Source of the DNA: a bacterium
Lineage (GTDB): Bacteria > Actinomycetota > Thermoleophilia > Solirubrobacterales > 70-9
DNA length: 22,811 nt
Reading direction: 5' to 3'
Assembly (NCBI GenBank): GCA_002919115.1
Contig: PKER01000361.1
Coordinates: 1 to 22,811, forward strand
The notes under the pieces were generated by a model that saw only the letters and a program-made list of their open reading frames with translations, did not search any database and was not told the DNA's origin. Below, one piece after another: positions 1 through 7,211 of the stretch. The stretch's first letter is position 1. Each line of letters starts with the position of its first letter. A program made the position numbers and the translations under genes.

Positions 1-61
1 GGCCGGGGTGCTTGCCGAAGCGCCCGCGGATCACCTGCATCGCTCGTTCGGGCGTGATCAC
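1..61 (-). CDS. Partial CDS, N-terminus only; possible catalase-family peroxidase
   Basis: A GTG at 61 on the minus strand opens a frame that runs off the window edge after 20 codons. It reads VITPERAMQVIRGRFGKHPG. The pattern of a short helix followed by I-R-x-x-F-G-x-H-P-G is typical of the first residues of catalase-related peroxidases, which usually continue with a conserved His in 'HAKG'. That part lies outside the window. A minus-strand TAGGGT (69-74) lies 7 nt before the GTG, the same leaderless layout seen at other genes here, and it supports this start. The gene would be divergent from the arylsulfotransferase-like gene at 121. Only 20 residues are visible, so the family call is a guess from pattern memory. 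Confidence 0.42.
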   Translation of the reverse strand, partial: MITPERAMQVIRGRFGKHPG

Positions 62-68
62 GTGCCCG

Positions 69-74
69 ACCCTA
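69..74 (-). promoter_or_regulatory. Putative -10 element (TAGGGT) of the divergent minus-strand gene
   Basis: TAGGGT on the minus strand lies 7 nt before the GTG at 61, so transcription would begin at or next to the start codon. No clear -35 or Shine-Dalgarno sequence is visible. The support is the recurrence of this layout elsewhere in the window. Confidence 0.35.
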
Positions 75-108
75 CCCGGCGCACCTGGCCGGCGGCCACG
101 CAAGGCGA

Positions 109-114
109 TACGGT
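109..114 (+). promoter_or_regulatory. Putative -10 element (TACGGT) of the arylsulfotransferase-like gene
   Basis: TACGGT is followed by 6 nt (all G/C) and then the GTG at 121. No Shine-Dalgarno sequence is present. The spacing predicts a transcript that starts at the start codon. No convincing -35 is visible. Confidence 0.35.
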
Positions 115-120
115 GCCCCC

Positions 121-1587
121 GTGCGCCGCGTCCGCCGTGGGCACCAGAGGAGAGTCCCAAGGCCCCTCACGATCGGGCTCTGGGTCCTCTACGGCCTGAT
201 GGCCTCGCCTGCGCTCGCCGCGCCGGTGCCGCAGATCGACGCCCCGGGCCTCAAGCCGCGCTTCGACGCGGCCGCCCACGACTACACGGTCCCTTGCGCC
301 GACCCGGTCCCGGTGACGGTGCGACCCGGACCCCAAGCCACCGCGCGCATCGGCGCTGGGGAGTGGCGCGCGGGCACGGTGCGCCGCTCGGTCGAACTGG
401 AGCCGGGGCAGGCGGTGCGCGTCGAGGTGCGCGGGGCGGGCGGGCCCGCGGGCGCCGACGCGGAGGCCTACTACCTGCGCTGCCTGCCCGAGGACTTCCC
501 CGAGTACGAGTTCGAGTCGTTCGGGGAGGCGCGCCGCGGCCTCTACGTCGCGGCGCCGATCACGCTCGCCGGGCCGAACCCGAACTACACGTTCGTCTTC
601 GACGGGCGCGGCGTGCCGGTTTGGTGGATGCGCACCGACCCGCCCTCGATCGACTCCAAGGTGCTCTCCGACGGCACGGTCGCCTGGACGCGCTGGCACG
701 GCGGCGGCTACGGCACCGAGCCCGGCGTGACGTACGAGATCCGCACCCTCGAGGGCGAGCTCGTCCGCAGGCTGGGCGCGGTCGGCCCCGGGACGCCCAC
801 CGACCACCACGAGCTGATCGAGACGGCGGCGGGCAACTACATCCTGCTCTCCTACCGGCCGCGCGAGGGCGTCGACCTGCGCCCCTACATCGATGCGGCC
901 GACGCGACCGTGCTCGACAGCGTGATCCAGGAGGTGACGCCCGACGGCGAGCTCGTCTGGGAGTGGTCGAGCGCCGACCACATCGCGATCGCCGAGACCG
1001 GCCGCTGGCTGCCCAAGCTCCAAGAGCCCTACGACCTCACGCACGTGAACGCGGTCGAGGAGACGCCCGACGGCGACCTGCTCGTCTCCCTGCGCCACAC
1101 CGACGCGGTCTACCGGATCGACCGCGCCACCGGCCGCGTCGAATGGAAGCTGGGCGGCACGCCCACGCCGCGCTCGCTGCGCATCGTGGGCGACCTCTTC
1201 CCGGGCACGCTCGGCGCCCAGCACGACGTGCGCCTGGCGGCAGGGGACGAGGTCACCGTCTTCGACAACCAGACCGAGACCTCCAGCCAGCCCCGCGCCG
1301 TGCGCTACCGGATCCTCGACGGCGCGGCGCTGCTCGTCGACCAGGTCACCGACTTCTCCCTGCAGAGCTCGCCCTGCTGCGGGTCGGCGCGTCAGCACAC
1401 CGACGGCTCCTGGCTGATCTCCTGGGGCGGGACGAACCTGGTCACCGAGGTCGGCCCCGACAAGGAGCGCACCTTCGCGCTGCGCTTCGCCGAGGGCGAG
1501 ACCAGCTACCGGGCGGTGCCCGCCGACGTGGTCCCGGTCGAGCGCTACCGCGCTGCGATGAGCGCCCGGGTCCCCGACGCGCGCTAG
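121..1587 (+). CDS. Secreted arylsulfotransferase (ASST)-like protein
   Basis: This 488-residue protein has an Arg-rich N-terminus, a hydrophobic segment (about 16-30) and a likely signal-peptidase site in ALA-AP near residue 33, so export by Sec is expected. From about residue 120 it carries the beta-propeller-like repeats of the ASST/Arylsulfotran_2 families. These include N-P-N-Y-T-F-V-F-D-G-x-G-x-P-V-W-W, a 'DHHELIE' segment, 'E-V-T-P-D-G-E-L-V-W-E-W', 'DLTHVNAV', and 'AQHDVRL' close to 'FDNQ'. The conserved H-x-N and Q-H-D segments are where this family places active-site histidines. Members transfer sulfate between phenolic esters, but many actinobacterial homologues are uncharacterised, so the substrate is unknown. 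A start at ATG 199 would remove most of the signal peptide, so GTG 121 is preferred. The next gene starts 50 nt downstream on the same strand. Confidence 0.82.
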   Translation: MRRVRRGHQRRVPRPLTIGLWVLYGLMASPALAAPVPQIDAPGLKPRFDAAAHDYTVPCADPVPVTVRPGPQATARIGAGEWRAGTVRRSVELEPGQAVRVEVRGAGGPAGADAEAYYLRCLPEDFPEYEFESFGEARRGLYVAAPITLAGPNPNYTFVFDGRGVPVWWMRTDPPSIDSKVLSDGTVAWTRWHGGGYGTEPGVTYEIRTLEGELVRRLGAVGPGTPTDHHELIETAAGNYILLSYRPREGVDLRPYIDAADATVLDSVIQEVTPDGELVWEWSSADHIAIAETGRWLPKLQEPYDLTHVNAVEETPDGDLLVSLRHTDAVYRIDRATGRVEWKLGGTPTPRSLRIVGDLFPGTLGAQHDVRLAAGDEVTVFDNQTETSSQPRAVRYRILDGAALLVDQVTDFSLQSSPCCGSARQHTDGSWLISWGGTNLVTEVGPDKERTFALRFAEGETSYRAVPADVVPVERYRAAMSARVPDAR

Positions 1588-1622
1588 GCGGGAGACCCGG
1601 CGCCGGCCGCGGCCCCGCTGCG

Positions 1623-1628
1623 TATCTT
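1623..1628 (+). promoter_or_regulatory. Putative -10 element (TATCTT) for the alpha/beta hydrolase gene
   Basis: TATCTT ends 8 nt before the ATG at 1637 and no Shine-Dalgarno sequence lies between them. A start site 6-8 nt downstream would fall on or just before the ATG, giving a leaderless mRNA. No clear -35 is present. Confidence 0.45.
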
Positions 1629-1636
1629 CCGCCGCG

Positions 1637-2545
1637 ATGTCCATCCGGCCCCGGCTCGCATGGATCGCGGCCGCCGCGCTCGCAGCGGCGCTCGCCTGGG
1701 CGCCCGCGGCGCCCGCGGCGGAGATCCTCACCAAGGTCCCGTACTACCTCGCCCTGCACCCGGCGAAGGGCGAGGCGCGCGGCACGGTGCTGCTCCTGCA
1801 CGGCGGCGGCTGGCAGGGCGACCTGGGGCGCGCCGTCGACCGCATGCAGGCGCCCACGATCAAGCTGCTCCGCGGCTGGGGCTTCGACGTGGCGACGCTC
1901 GGCTACCGCTCCGGCGAGGAGAGCCTCGAGGACGCGGTCGACGCCTTCGACGAGCTGCGCGGGCGCTTCCCCGAGCGGCCGATCTGCGTGTTCGGGTTCT
2001 CCGCCGGCGCGCAGCTCGGCCTGATCGCGGCGGCGCGCCGCGGCGAGGCGGTGGCCTGCGTGGTGGATCTGTTGGGACCGCCCGACCTCGAGGAGATGGG
2101 GAACCGCCGCCGCTCGCGGCGCGGGGAGGACCTCGCGCGCATGGCCTTCGGCGGCGCGGTGAGGCGCCTGAGCCCGATCCGCAACGCGAAGGAGATCACC
2201 GCGCCCGTGCTGATCGGCGCCGCGGAGTGCGACGCGTACGTCGCGCCCGCCGACCACGAGCGCTTCGCCAAGCGCCTGCGCGAGGCGGGGGGCGACGCGA
2301 CCCTCGTGCTGATCGAGCCGGGCAGGGACGTCGATCTCGAGCACTGCAAGGTCGACGGCGACTCCTACGACGAGTTCATGGACCAGGCCCGTGAGTTCAT
2401 GACCGAGGCAGCCGCGCGGTGGACGCCGCCGCCCGCCGCCGCCGAGCCCGCGGCCGAGGAGGAGGGCGGAGGCGCAGGCCTTTGGATCGGGCTCGCCGGC
2501 GTGCTCGCGGGCGTGGCGCTCGCCGTCTGGGCCTGGCGCCGCTAG
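1637..2545 (+). CDS. Exported alpha/beta hydrolase with C-terminal membrane anchor
   Basis: This 302-residue protein has a signal peptide (about 1-28, ending APAA) and an alpha/beta-hydrolase core. The oxyanion-hole motif is HGGGW (55-59) and the nucleophile elbow is G-F-S-A-G with Ser122. Asp199 (in ECDAYV) and His236 (in EHC) are the likely acid and base, so the triad looks intact. The fold resembles dienelactone-hydrolase/BD-FAE-type esterases, but no substrate can be inferred. After about residue 260 comes a Pro/Ala/Glu-rich linker and a single hydrophobic helix (about 281-299) ending in Trp-Arg-Arg. This would hold the enzyme on the outer face of the membrane. There is no LPXTG-type sorting signal. 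It lies between the ASST-like gene and the DUF7218 gene, all on the plus strand. Confidence 0.82.
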   Translation: MSIRPRLAWIAAAALAAALAWAPAAPAAEILTKVPYYLALHPAKGEARGTVLLLHGGGWQGDLGRAVDRMQAPTIKLLRGWGFDVATLGYRSGEESLEDAVDAFDELRGRFPERPICVFGFSAGAQLGLIAAARRGEAVACVVDLLGPPDLEEMGNRRRSRRGEDLARMAFGGAVRRLSPIRNAKEITAPVLIGAAECDAYVAPADHERFAKRLREAGGDATLVLIEPGRDVDLEHCKVDGDSYDEFMDQAREFMTEAAARWTPPPAAAEPAAEEEGGGAGLWIGLAGVLAGVALAVWAWRR

Positions 2546-2658
2546 CCCCGCGAGAGCGTTCAGCCCACCGGGAAGCGGCAGCCGGGGCTCAACGGGCGGG
2601 CCGGGGGCGCCGGTACTCGCGGCGGGGCGCGGGTACCCGTGCGGGTGAAACGACCGCG

Positions 2659-2665
2659 AAGGAGG
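2659..2665 (+). promoter_or_regulatory. Strong Shine-Dalgarno (AAGGAGG) of the DUF7218-like gene
   Basis: AAGGAGG lies 10 nt before the ATG at 2676 and fixes that start. It stands out because many neighbouring genes have no recognisable ribosome binding site. Confidence 0.8.
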
Positions 2666-2675
2666 CCCAAGCGCC

Positions 2676-2936
2676 ATGGCCAAGGACCACGGACCGAGCG
2701 TCAAGGACGACGAGCTCTACGAGAAGCTCCGCGACGAGGGCTCCAGCAAGGAGAAGGCCGCGCGGATCGCCAACGCGAAGGCGGGCGGTGAGGACGTGAG
2801 CCACAAGGGCGGGGAGGCGGAGCCCTACGAGGAGCGCACCAAGGAGGAGCTCGAGGAGCGCGCCGCCGAGATCGGCATCGAGGGCCGCTCGAAGATGAAC
2901 AAGGACGAGCTCATCGAGGCGCTCCGCAGCCACTGA
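2676..2936 (+). CDS. Small DUF7218/Rho-N-terminal-like protein
   Basis: This 86-residue, highly charged protein has no signal peptide. Residues 1-40 match the actinobacterial pattern 'KDDELYEKLRDEGSSKEKAARIANA', which I associate with the DUF7218 family. Residues about 50-86 resemble a Rho termination factor N-terminal/SAP-like helix-extended-loop-helix: E-E-R-T-K-E-E-L-x-x-x-A, then I-x-G-R-S-K-M-N-K-D-E-L-I-E-A-L. Such modules bind nucleic acid in other proteins, but the function of this small protein family is unknown. The ATG is set by the AAGGAGG at 2659-2665. The gene is followed by a 10-bp GC hairpin at 2955-2989, so it is probably a single-gene transcript. Confidence 0.82.
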   Translation: MAKDHGPSVKDDELYEKLRDEGSSKEKAARIANAKAGGEDVSHKGGEAEPYEERTKEELEERAAEIGIEGRSKMNKDELIEALRSH

Positions 2937-2954
2937 CGAGCCACTGAGCGCGCA

Positions 2955-2989
2955 GCGCGCCCCCTTGGGCCTTCCCGCCGGGGGCGCGC
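2955..2989 (+). terminator. Strong GC-rich hairpin without U-tract, putative terminator
   Basis: GCGCGCCCCC (2955-2964) pairs perfectly with GGGGGCGCGC (2980-2989) across a 15-nt loop that can itself pair GGG with CCC. It begins 18 nt after the stop codon of the DUF7218-like gene. No T-run follows, as is common for actinobacterial terminator-like hairpins. Confidence 0.5.
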
Positions 2990-3067
2990 CCCGCGTTCGA
3001 CAGCGCGGACAAACGGCGGGCGAAAACTCCCGACCGCAGGGCGATGGGAATTGCTTGTACGCGCACG

Positions 3068-3073
3068 TAGCTT
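3068..3073 (+). promoter_or_regulatory. Possible -10 element (TAGCTT) upstream of the large secreted protein
   Basis: TAGCTT is the best -10 candidate before the TTG start at 3148. It would give a leader of roughly 65-70 nt containing the hairpin at 3070-3120 and the Shine-Dalgarno at 3135-3143. The -35 position carries no consensus sequence. Confidence 0.3.
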
Positions 3074-3120
3074 GCGCGGCGCCGTGAGGCGCAGGCGGAG
3101 CGCCGCGCGGCCCAGCAAGC
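3070..3120 (+). other. Nested stem-loop in the probable 5' leader of the 1325-residue gene
   Basis: GCGCGGCGC (3074-3082) pairs perfectly with GCGCCGCGC (3100-3108). The flanking GCTT (3070-3073) pairs with AAGC (3117-3120) around an asymmetric bulge. The structure ends about 14 nt before the Shine-Dalgarno sequence and does not cover it. Its location suggests mRNA stability or translational control rather than termination, since no T-run follows. Confidence 0.4.
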
Positions 3121-3147
3121 CGACCATCGAAAAAGAAGGGGAGTTCT

Positions 3148-6100
3148 TTGCGGAACGCCTACCGAACCTTGTCCCTGCCCGGACTCGGGCTGCTGCTCGC
3201 GCTCGCCGCGCTCATCTGGCCGGCGGGCGCTTTCGCGCAGGACGAGTTGCCGGACCCGCTCGACCGCGGCGAGTACGAGGTCGCGCGCCTTGACCCGATG
3301 CTCGCGGGGCTCGCGACCCTGCACGAGCCCGCCTCGAACGGCGGGCAGCCGACCGGGGCCGCCTCGGAGATCACGCTGCAGGTCCGCGGCACGCTCTACT
3401 ACCCGGCCGACCGCGACGAGCCGTCGCCGCTGCTCGTCTTCGTGCACGGCAACCACGGCAGCTGCGACTCCGGCCAGGCTCCCGACTGCACGATCTTCAA
3501 GCGCAACGACGCGGGCTACGCGTACCTGGCCGAGAACCTGGCGAGCTGGGGCTACGTCGTCGTCTCGCTCGACCAGGACCAGATGATGGCCCGCCAGGAC
3601 AACCCGAAGGGCAAGGGCATGCACCAGCGGCGCCTGCTGATCGCGGCGCTGCTCGACGCGCTGTACGAGGCGAACGAGGCGCCACTGCTCGTCGACGAGA
3701 ACTCGAACCTCGGCTCGCTGCTCGTCGGCAAGCTCGACTTCACGCGCATCGGCCTGATGGGCCACTCGCGCGGCGGCGACGCGATCACCGGCTTCCTCGA
3801 CTACAACCGCATGCGCCCCGAGCCCGGCCGGCGCTACCCGATCCGCGGCGCGATCTCGCTCGCGCCGGTGGACTACGAGCGCCGCGCGCCGTACGGGACG
3901 CCGTACATGACGATCCTGCCCTGGTGCGACGGCGACGTGTCGAACCTGCAGGGCGCGCGCTTCTACGAGCGCAGCCAGTACGTAAAGCCGGACGACCCGT
4001 TCCCGCGCATCCAGTCCTCCCAGCTGGGGGCCAACCACAACTGGTACAACACAGTCTGGTTCGCGGACGGGCAGGACGGCCCCTCGGGCAACGACTCGGC
4101 GTGCCGCGACACCCAGCCGAACCACTCGCGGCTCTCCGGTGAGGCGTACCCGGGCGCGTACGTCATCGACAACTCCGACAAGCTCAACCCGGAGGTCAAC
4201 ACGCGCATCTCGGGCGATCCCGAGCGCATGGGCGACCAGGAGAAGATCGGCCTGGCGACGATGGCCTCCTTCTTCCGCCGCTACGTCGGCGGCGAGGGCG
4301 CCTTCGACCCGTACATGACGGGCGAGCTGAGCGCCGTCGGGGAGGGGCTGCAGATCCCCGAGTCGGCCTGTCCCACGAGCGAGTCCGGCAAGCGGATGGC
4401 GTGCGTGGAGCGCGTCTCCACCAGCTACTTCGCGCCGCCGGACGAGCGCCTGGACGTGATCAGGCCGGAGTCGAGCGACCCGCTGGGGTTGAGCGCGCTC
4501 GGCACGCCGCTTGAGGGCGAGGGGTTCTCGAACCCGTACCTGGAGGACGGGGGCGTGCAGCCGCTCCCGCCGACCACGCCGGGCGGCTACGACTGGTGCA
4601 ACCCCGAGCCGGAGCACTTCGCCCCGGGCCAGCTCAACGTGCCGGGGCTGCCGACCGCTTCCAAGCCGTGCCCGCTGCCGGCGCCCGGCGCGCTCGGCGG
4701 CCAGCAGGGCACGCGCGAGAACGCCCCGATCAACCACTCCTACGGGCGCCAGCTCGCGCTCGCCTGGGACGGCCCGGCTGAGCTGCGGACCACGATCCCC
4801 GCGGCGAACGCCGACGTGAGCGGCTACAAGGCGCTCGCGATGGGCGCGGACGTCAACTTCTTCGACCCGCGCAACCCGCAGCGCACGGGCACGGCCGCGG
4901 AGTGGGACCCGGCGCAGACCACGCAGGACTTCGAGATCGCCCTCGTCGACGGTGACGGCAACGAGGGCGTGGTCTCGGCGGGCGACCCGCGCTACGGCAA
5001 CGCCCTGCACCAGACCACGGGCTCGACCACGGCCCGCGTGCACGTCGTCCTCGACCAGATCCGCGTCCCGCTGGAGGACTTCGCCGACCAGGGCGTGGAC
5101 CTGACCGACGTGCGGCGCCTGGAGCTGCGCTTCGGCCAGAACGGCAAGCCCGCAACGGGCTCGATCCAGCTCGCCGACGTGCGCTTCCAGGAGGCGGTCG
5201 AGGGCACCGACGTGCTCGTCGACACGACCGAGCCGGACGCCGGCCCGTCGCTCGGCCCGCCGCCGGTGGGCCCCGACCCGGCCGAGCTGCTCGAGGAGTA
5301 CGACCGCTCGCCGGGCGCCCTCGAGCTCCCCGACGTGGTGGCCGACCCGGGCTCCTCGGTGTGGACGGTCGACGACGACGGCGAGGACTGCCCGAACGCG
5401 CAGTTCACCTCGATCCAGGACGCGGTCGACCGGGCCGCGCCGTGGGACACGATCGTGATCTGCGCAGGGCTCTACCTGGAGAGCTCGACGCCGGTCAACC
5501 ACTCCTACGCCAACCCGGTGCAGGAGGGGGCGATGAACGGGCTCACGATCACCAAGCCACTGCGCATCAAGGGCGCGGGGGCCGACGTGGTGACGATCCG
5601 CCCGGCGCCGGAGCTCGGGCCGTCGCTGGCCGGCACGACTCCGCTGCTGCGGGACGGCGGCGGCAACGTGGTGACGATCTCGCGGCAATCGCTGGGCTCG
5701 ACCGACACGAACGAGAACTTCGTGCACATCTCCGGCGTGACGATCGAGTCGCCCGACATCTACGCGGAGGCGGGCGTCGCCTTCCTGAACGCCGCCGGGC
5801 GGATCACCGACAGCGTGATCGGCCCGCTGCGCCGGGCGACGAACGCGGCGCAGCTCGCCCAGCGGCCGCACGGCTGGGGCGTGATCTCGGTCAACTCGCT
5901 GGTCGGCGCGGGGCCGGGGACGGTGGAGCGCGACGTGACGATCGCGCGCAGCCTCGTCACCGGCTACCAGGCGGGCGGCGTGCTCTTCGACGGCGCGCGC
6001 GGCGCCGACGATTCGCCGGCGGCCACGGAGCGGTCCGGCATCAAGACGAACGGCTTCGTGATCGACTCGGTGATCCGCGGGCACGGACCGAGCAGCCTGA

Positions 6101-7125
6101 TCCCGCAGAACGGCGTGCAGTACAACGCGGGCGCCCGGGGGTTCGTGGAGGGCAGCCGGATCACCGGCAACCTCTTCCCGACCGACCTGCGGCGCTCCGT
6201 CGGCATCCTGCTCACCGACGCGGCCACCGAGGACGGCGGCTTCCACGCTACCGGCAACGTGATCGCGGGCAACGGGTACGGGCTGTTCAACGCCGACGCC
6301 GGGAGCTCCGGGGTGCGCGAGGGCGCGCCCGCAGAGGCGACCGGCAACTGGTGGGGTCCGGCCGGGCCGCCGATCGAGGGCCCGGGCATCCCCGGCCTGG
6401 GCATCGAGGGCGTCTCGGGGGACGACGGCAACGGCGAGGCCTCGGTCATCTTCGACCCGGTGGCCGAGTCGGAGCCGGAGGGCGTGCCCGACGGGCTGCC
6501 CGCGCCGCCGGCCGACGCGCCGCCGACGGGCGCGATCGTCGATCCCGCCGACGGCACGGAGGTCGAGGTGGGCGAGGAGCTCGCCGCGATCGTGCGGGCG
6601 AGCGACGACATCGGCGTGAAGGCCGTGAGCCTCGCGGTCGACGGCGAAGTCGTCGACGAGGCGAAGCGGGCCCCGTACGTGCTGAGCTGGACCCCGCAGG
6701 AGGGCGACGGCGGCCGGACGGTCGAGCTCGAGGCCACGATCACGGACTCGGCCGGCCAGACGAGCACGTCGAGCATCGAGGTCACGGTCGCCGAGGAGGA
6801 GGCCGAGCCGGAGGAGCCCGGGGCCGAGGAGCCCACGGTCGAGCTCGGCAAGCTCAAGCTCAACAAGCGCCAGGGAACGGCGCGGCTTCCCATCACGATC
6901 AGCCACCCCGGCTCGCTCGCCCTCCGTGGCAAGGGCGTGAAGGGCGTCAAGCGCGCCTTCGCGAAGCCGGGCGCGAAGACCCTGCGCATCGCACCGAAGG
7001 GCGCGAAGAAGCGCGCGCTCAAGCGCAGGGGCTCAGTCAAGGTCACGATCACGATCACCTACTCGCCGGACGAGGGCGAGGCCGTCGAGCTCACCAAGAA
7101 GGTGAAGCTCGTCAGGAGGAGGTGA
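3148..7125 (+). CDS. Large secreted multidomain protein: alpha/beta hydrolase + parallel beta-helix + Ig-like + basic C-terminal domain
   Basis: This 1325-residue protein starts at TTG, preceded by GAAGGGGAG (3135-3143). The signal peptide is about 1-30, cleaved in AFA-QD. Residues about 60-390 form an alpha/beta hydrolase: H-G-N-H-G (100-104), nucleophile elbow G-H-S-R-G-G with Ser207, probable acid Asp261 or Asp263 (WCDGD), and base His297 (in NHNW). This resembles the chlorophyllase/PET-hydrolase-like group. Residues about 500-705 look like a beta-sandwich, possibly carbohydrate-binding. Residues about 738-1100 are a right-handed parallel beta-helix with NosD/pectate-lyase-like turns, starting T-S-I-Q-D-A-V-D and closing at the typical N-W-W-G (1067-1070). 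An Ig-like domain (about 1122-1215) and an acidic linker follow. The Lys/Arg-rich beta-domain at 1232-1325 resembles modules on other exported proteins of this lineage. The likely role is cell-surface or extracellular ester or polymer degradation; the substrate is unknown. Confidence 0.85.
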   Translation: MRNAYRTLSLPGLGLLLALAALIWPAGAFAQDELPDPLDRGEYEVARLDPMLAGLATLHEPASNGGQPTGAASEITLQVRGTLYYPADRDEPSPLLVFVHGNHGSCDSGQAPDCTIFKRNDAGYAYLAENLASWGYVVVSLDQDQMMARQDNPKGKGMHQRRLLIAALLDALYEANEAPLLVDENSNLGSLLVGKLDFTRIGLMGHSRGGDAITGFLDYNRMRPEPGRRYPIRGAISLAPVDYERRAPYGTPYMTILPWCDGDVSNLQGARFYERSQYVKPDDPFPRIQSSQLGANHNWYNTVWFADGQDGPSGNDSACRDTQPNHSRLSGEAYPGAYVIDNSDKLNPEVNTRISGDPERMGDQEKIGLATMASFFRRYVGGEGAFDPYMTGELSAVGEGLQIPESACPTSESGKRMACVERVSTSYFAPPDERLDVIRPESSDPLGLSALGTPLEGEGFSNPYLEDGGVQPLPPTTPGGYDWCNPEPEHFAPGQLNVPGLPTASKPCPLPAPGALGGQQGTRENAPINHSYGRQLALAWDGPAELRTTIPAANADVSGYKALAMGADVNFFDPRNPQRTGTAAEWDPAQTTQDFEIALVDGDGNEGVVSAGDPRYGNALHQTTGSTTARVHVVLDQIRVPLEDFADQGVDLTDVRRLELRFGQNGKPATGSIQLADVRFQEAVEGTDVLVDTTEPDAGPSLGPPPVGPDPAELLEEYDRSPGALELPDVVADPGSSVWTVDDDGEDCPNAQFTSIQDAVDRAAPWDTIVICAGLYLESSTPVNHSYANPVQEGAMNGLTITKPLRIKGAGADVVTIRPAPELGPSLAGTTPLLRDGGGNVVTISRQSLGSTDTNENFVHISGVTIESPDIYAEAGVAFLNAAGRITDSVIGPLRRATNAAQLAQRPHGWGVISVNSLVGAGPGTVERDVTIARSLVTGYQAGGVLFDGARGADDSPAATERSGIKTNGFVIDSVIRGHGPSSLIPQNGVQYNAGARGFVEGSRITGNLFPTDLRRSVGILLTDAATEDGGFHATGNVIAGNGYGLFNADAGSSGVREGAPAEATGNWWGPAGPPIEGPGIPGLGIEGVSGDDGNGEASVIFDPVAESEPEGVPDGLPAPPADAPPTGAIVDPADGTEVEVGEELAAIVRASDDIGVKAVSLAVDGEVVDEAKRAPYVLSWTPQEGDGGRTVELEATITDSAGQTSTSSIEVTVAEEEAEPEEPGAEEPTVELGKLKLNKRQGTARLPITISHPGSLALRGKGVKGVKRAFAKPGAKTLRIAPKGAKKRALKRRGSVKVTITITYSPDEGEAVELTKKVKLVRRR

Positions 7126-7135
7126 GGTTGCGGGC

Positions 7136-7176
7136 GCGCCGCGCCGCCTTCGGGTGGCGCGGCGCAGTCCGCTTTT
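7136..7176 (+). terminator. Rho-independent terminator with UUCG tetraloop
   Basis: GCGCCGCGCC (7136-7145) pairs perfectly with GGCGCGGCGC (7156-7165). Three further pairs (one G-T) close a C(TTCG)G tetraloop at 7148-7153. A run of four T follows at 7173-7176. It starts 10 nt after the stop codon of the 1325-residue gene and separates it from the dehydrogenase gene. Confidence 0.75.
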
Positions 7177-7196
7177 CGCCTTTCGCGCCGGCCCCC

Positions 7197-7202
7197 TAAG
7201 CT
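7197..7202 (+). promoter_or_regulatory. Putative -10 element (TAAGCT) for the PQQ-type dehydrogenase gene
   Basis: TAAGCT ends 9 nt before the GTG at 7212, with no proper Shine-Dalgarno in between, so a leaderless mRNA is likely. The surrounding bases form an imperfect palindrome (GGCCCCCT on the left, AGGGACC on the right) whose right arm ends at the GTG. This is a weaker version of the arrangement at 9540 and 12264. Confidence 0.45.
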
Positions 7203-7211
7203 GTAGGGACC

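Noticed and set aside
58..1734. 558-codon minus-strand ORF opposite the arylsulfotransferase-like gene
   Set aside because: Low-complexity Arg/Gly/Val/Asp composition and no recognisable motif; the plus strand encodes a signal peptide and family motifs.
2544..2589. Hairpin after the anchored hydrolase gene (AGCCCCG with CGGGGCT)
   Set aside because: Only 7 bp across a 32-nt loop and no T-run; too weak in GC-rich sequence to call a terminator.
2911..6906. 1331-codon minus-strand ORF opposite the large secreted protein
   Set aside because: It is a shadow: rich in Arg/Ala/Val/Asp/His with no domain, signal or ribosome binding site, as expected opposite a GC-rich gene. The plus-strand frame has clear motifs.
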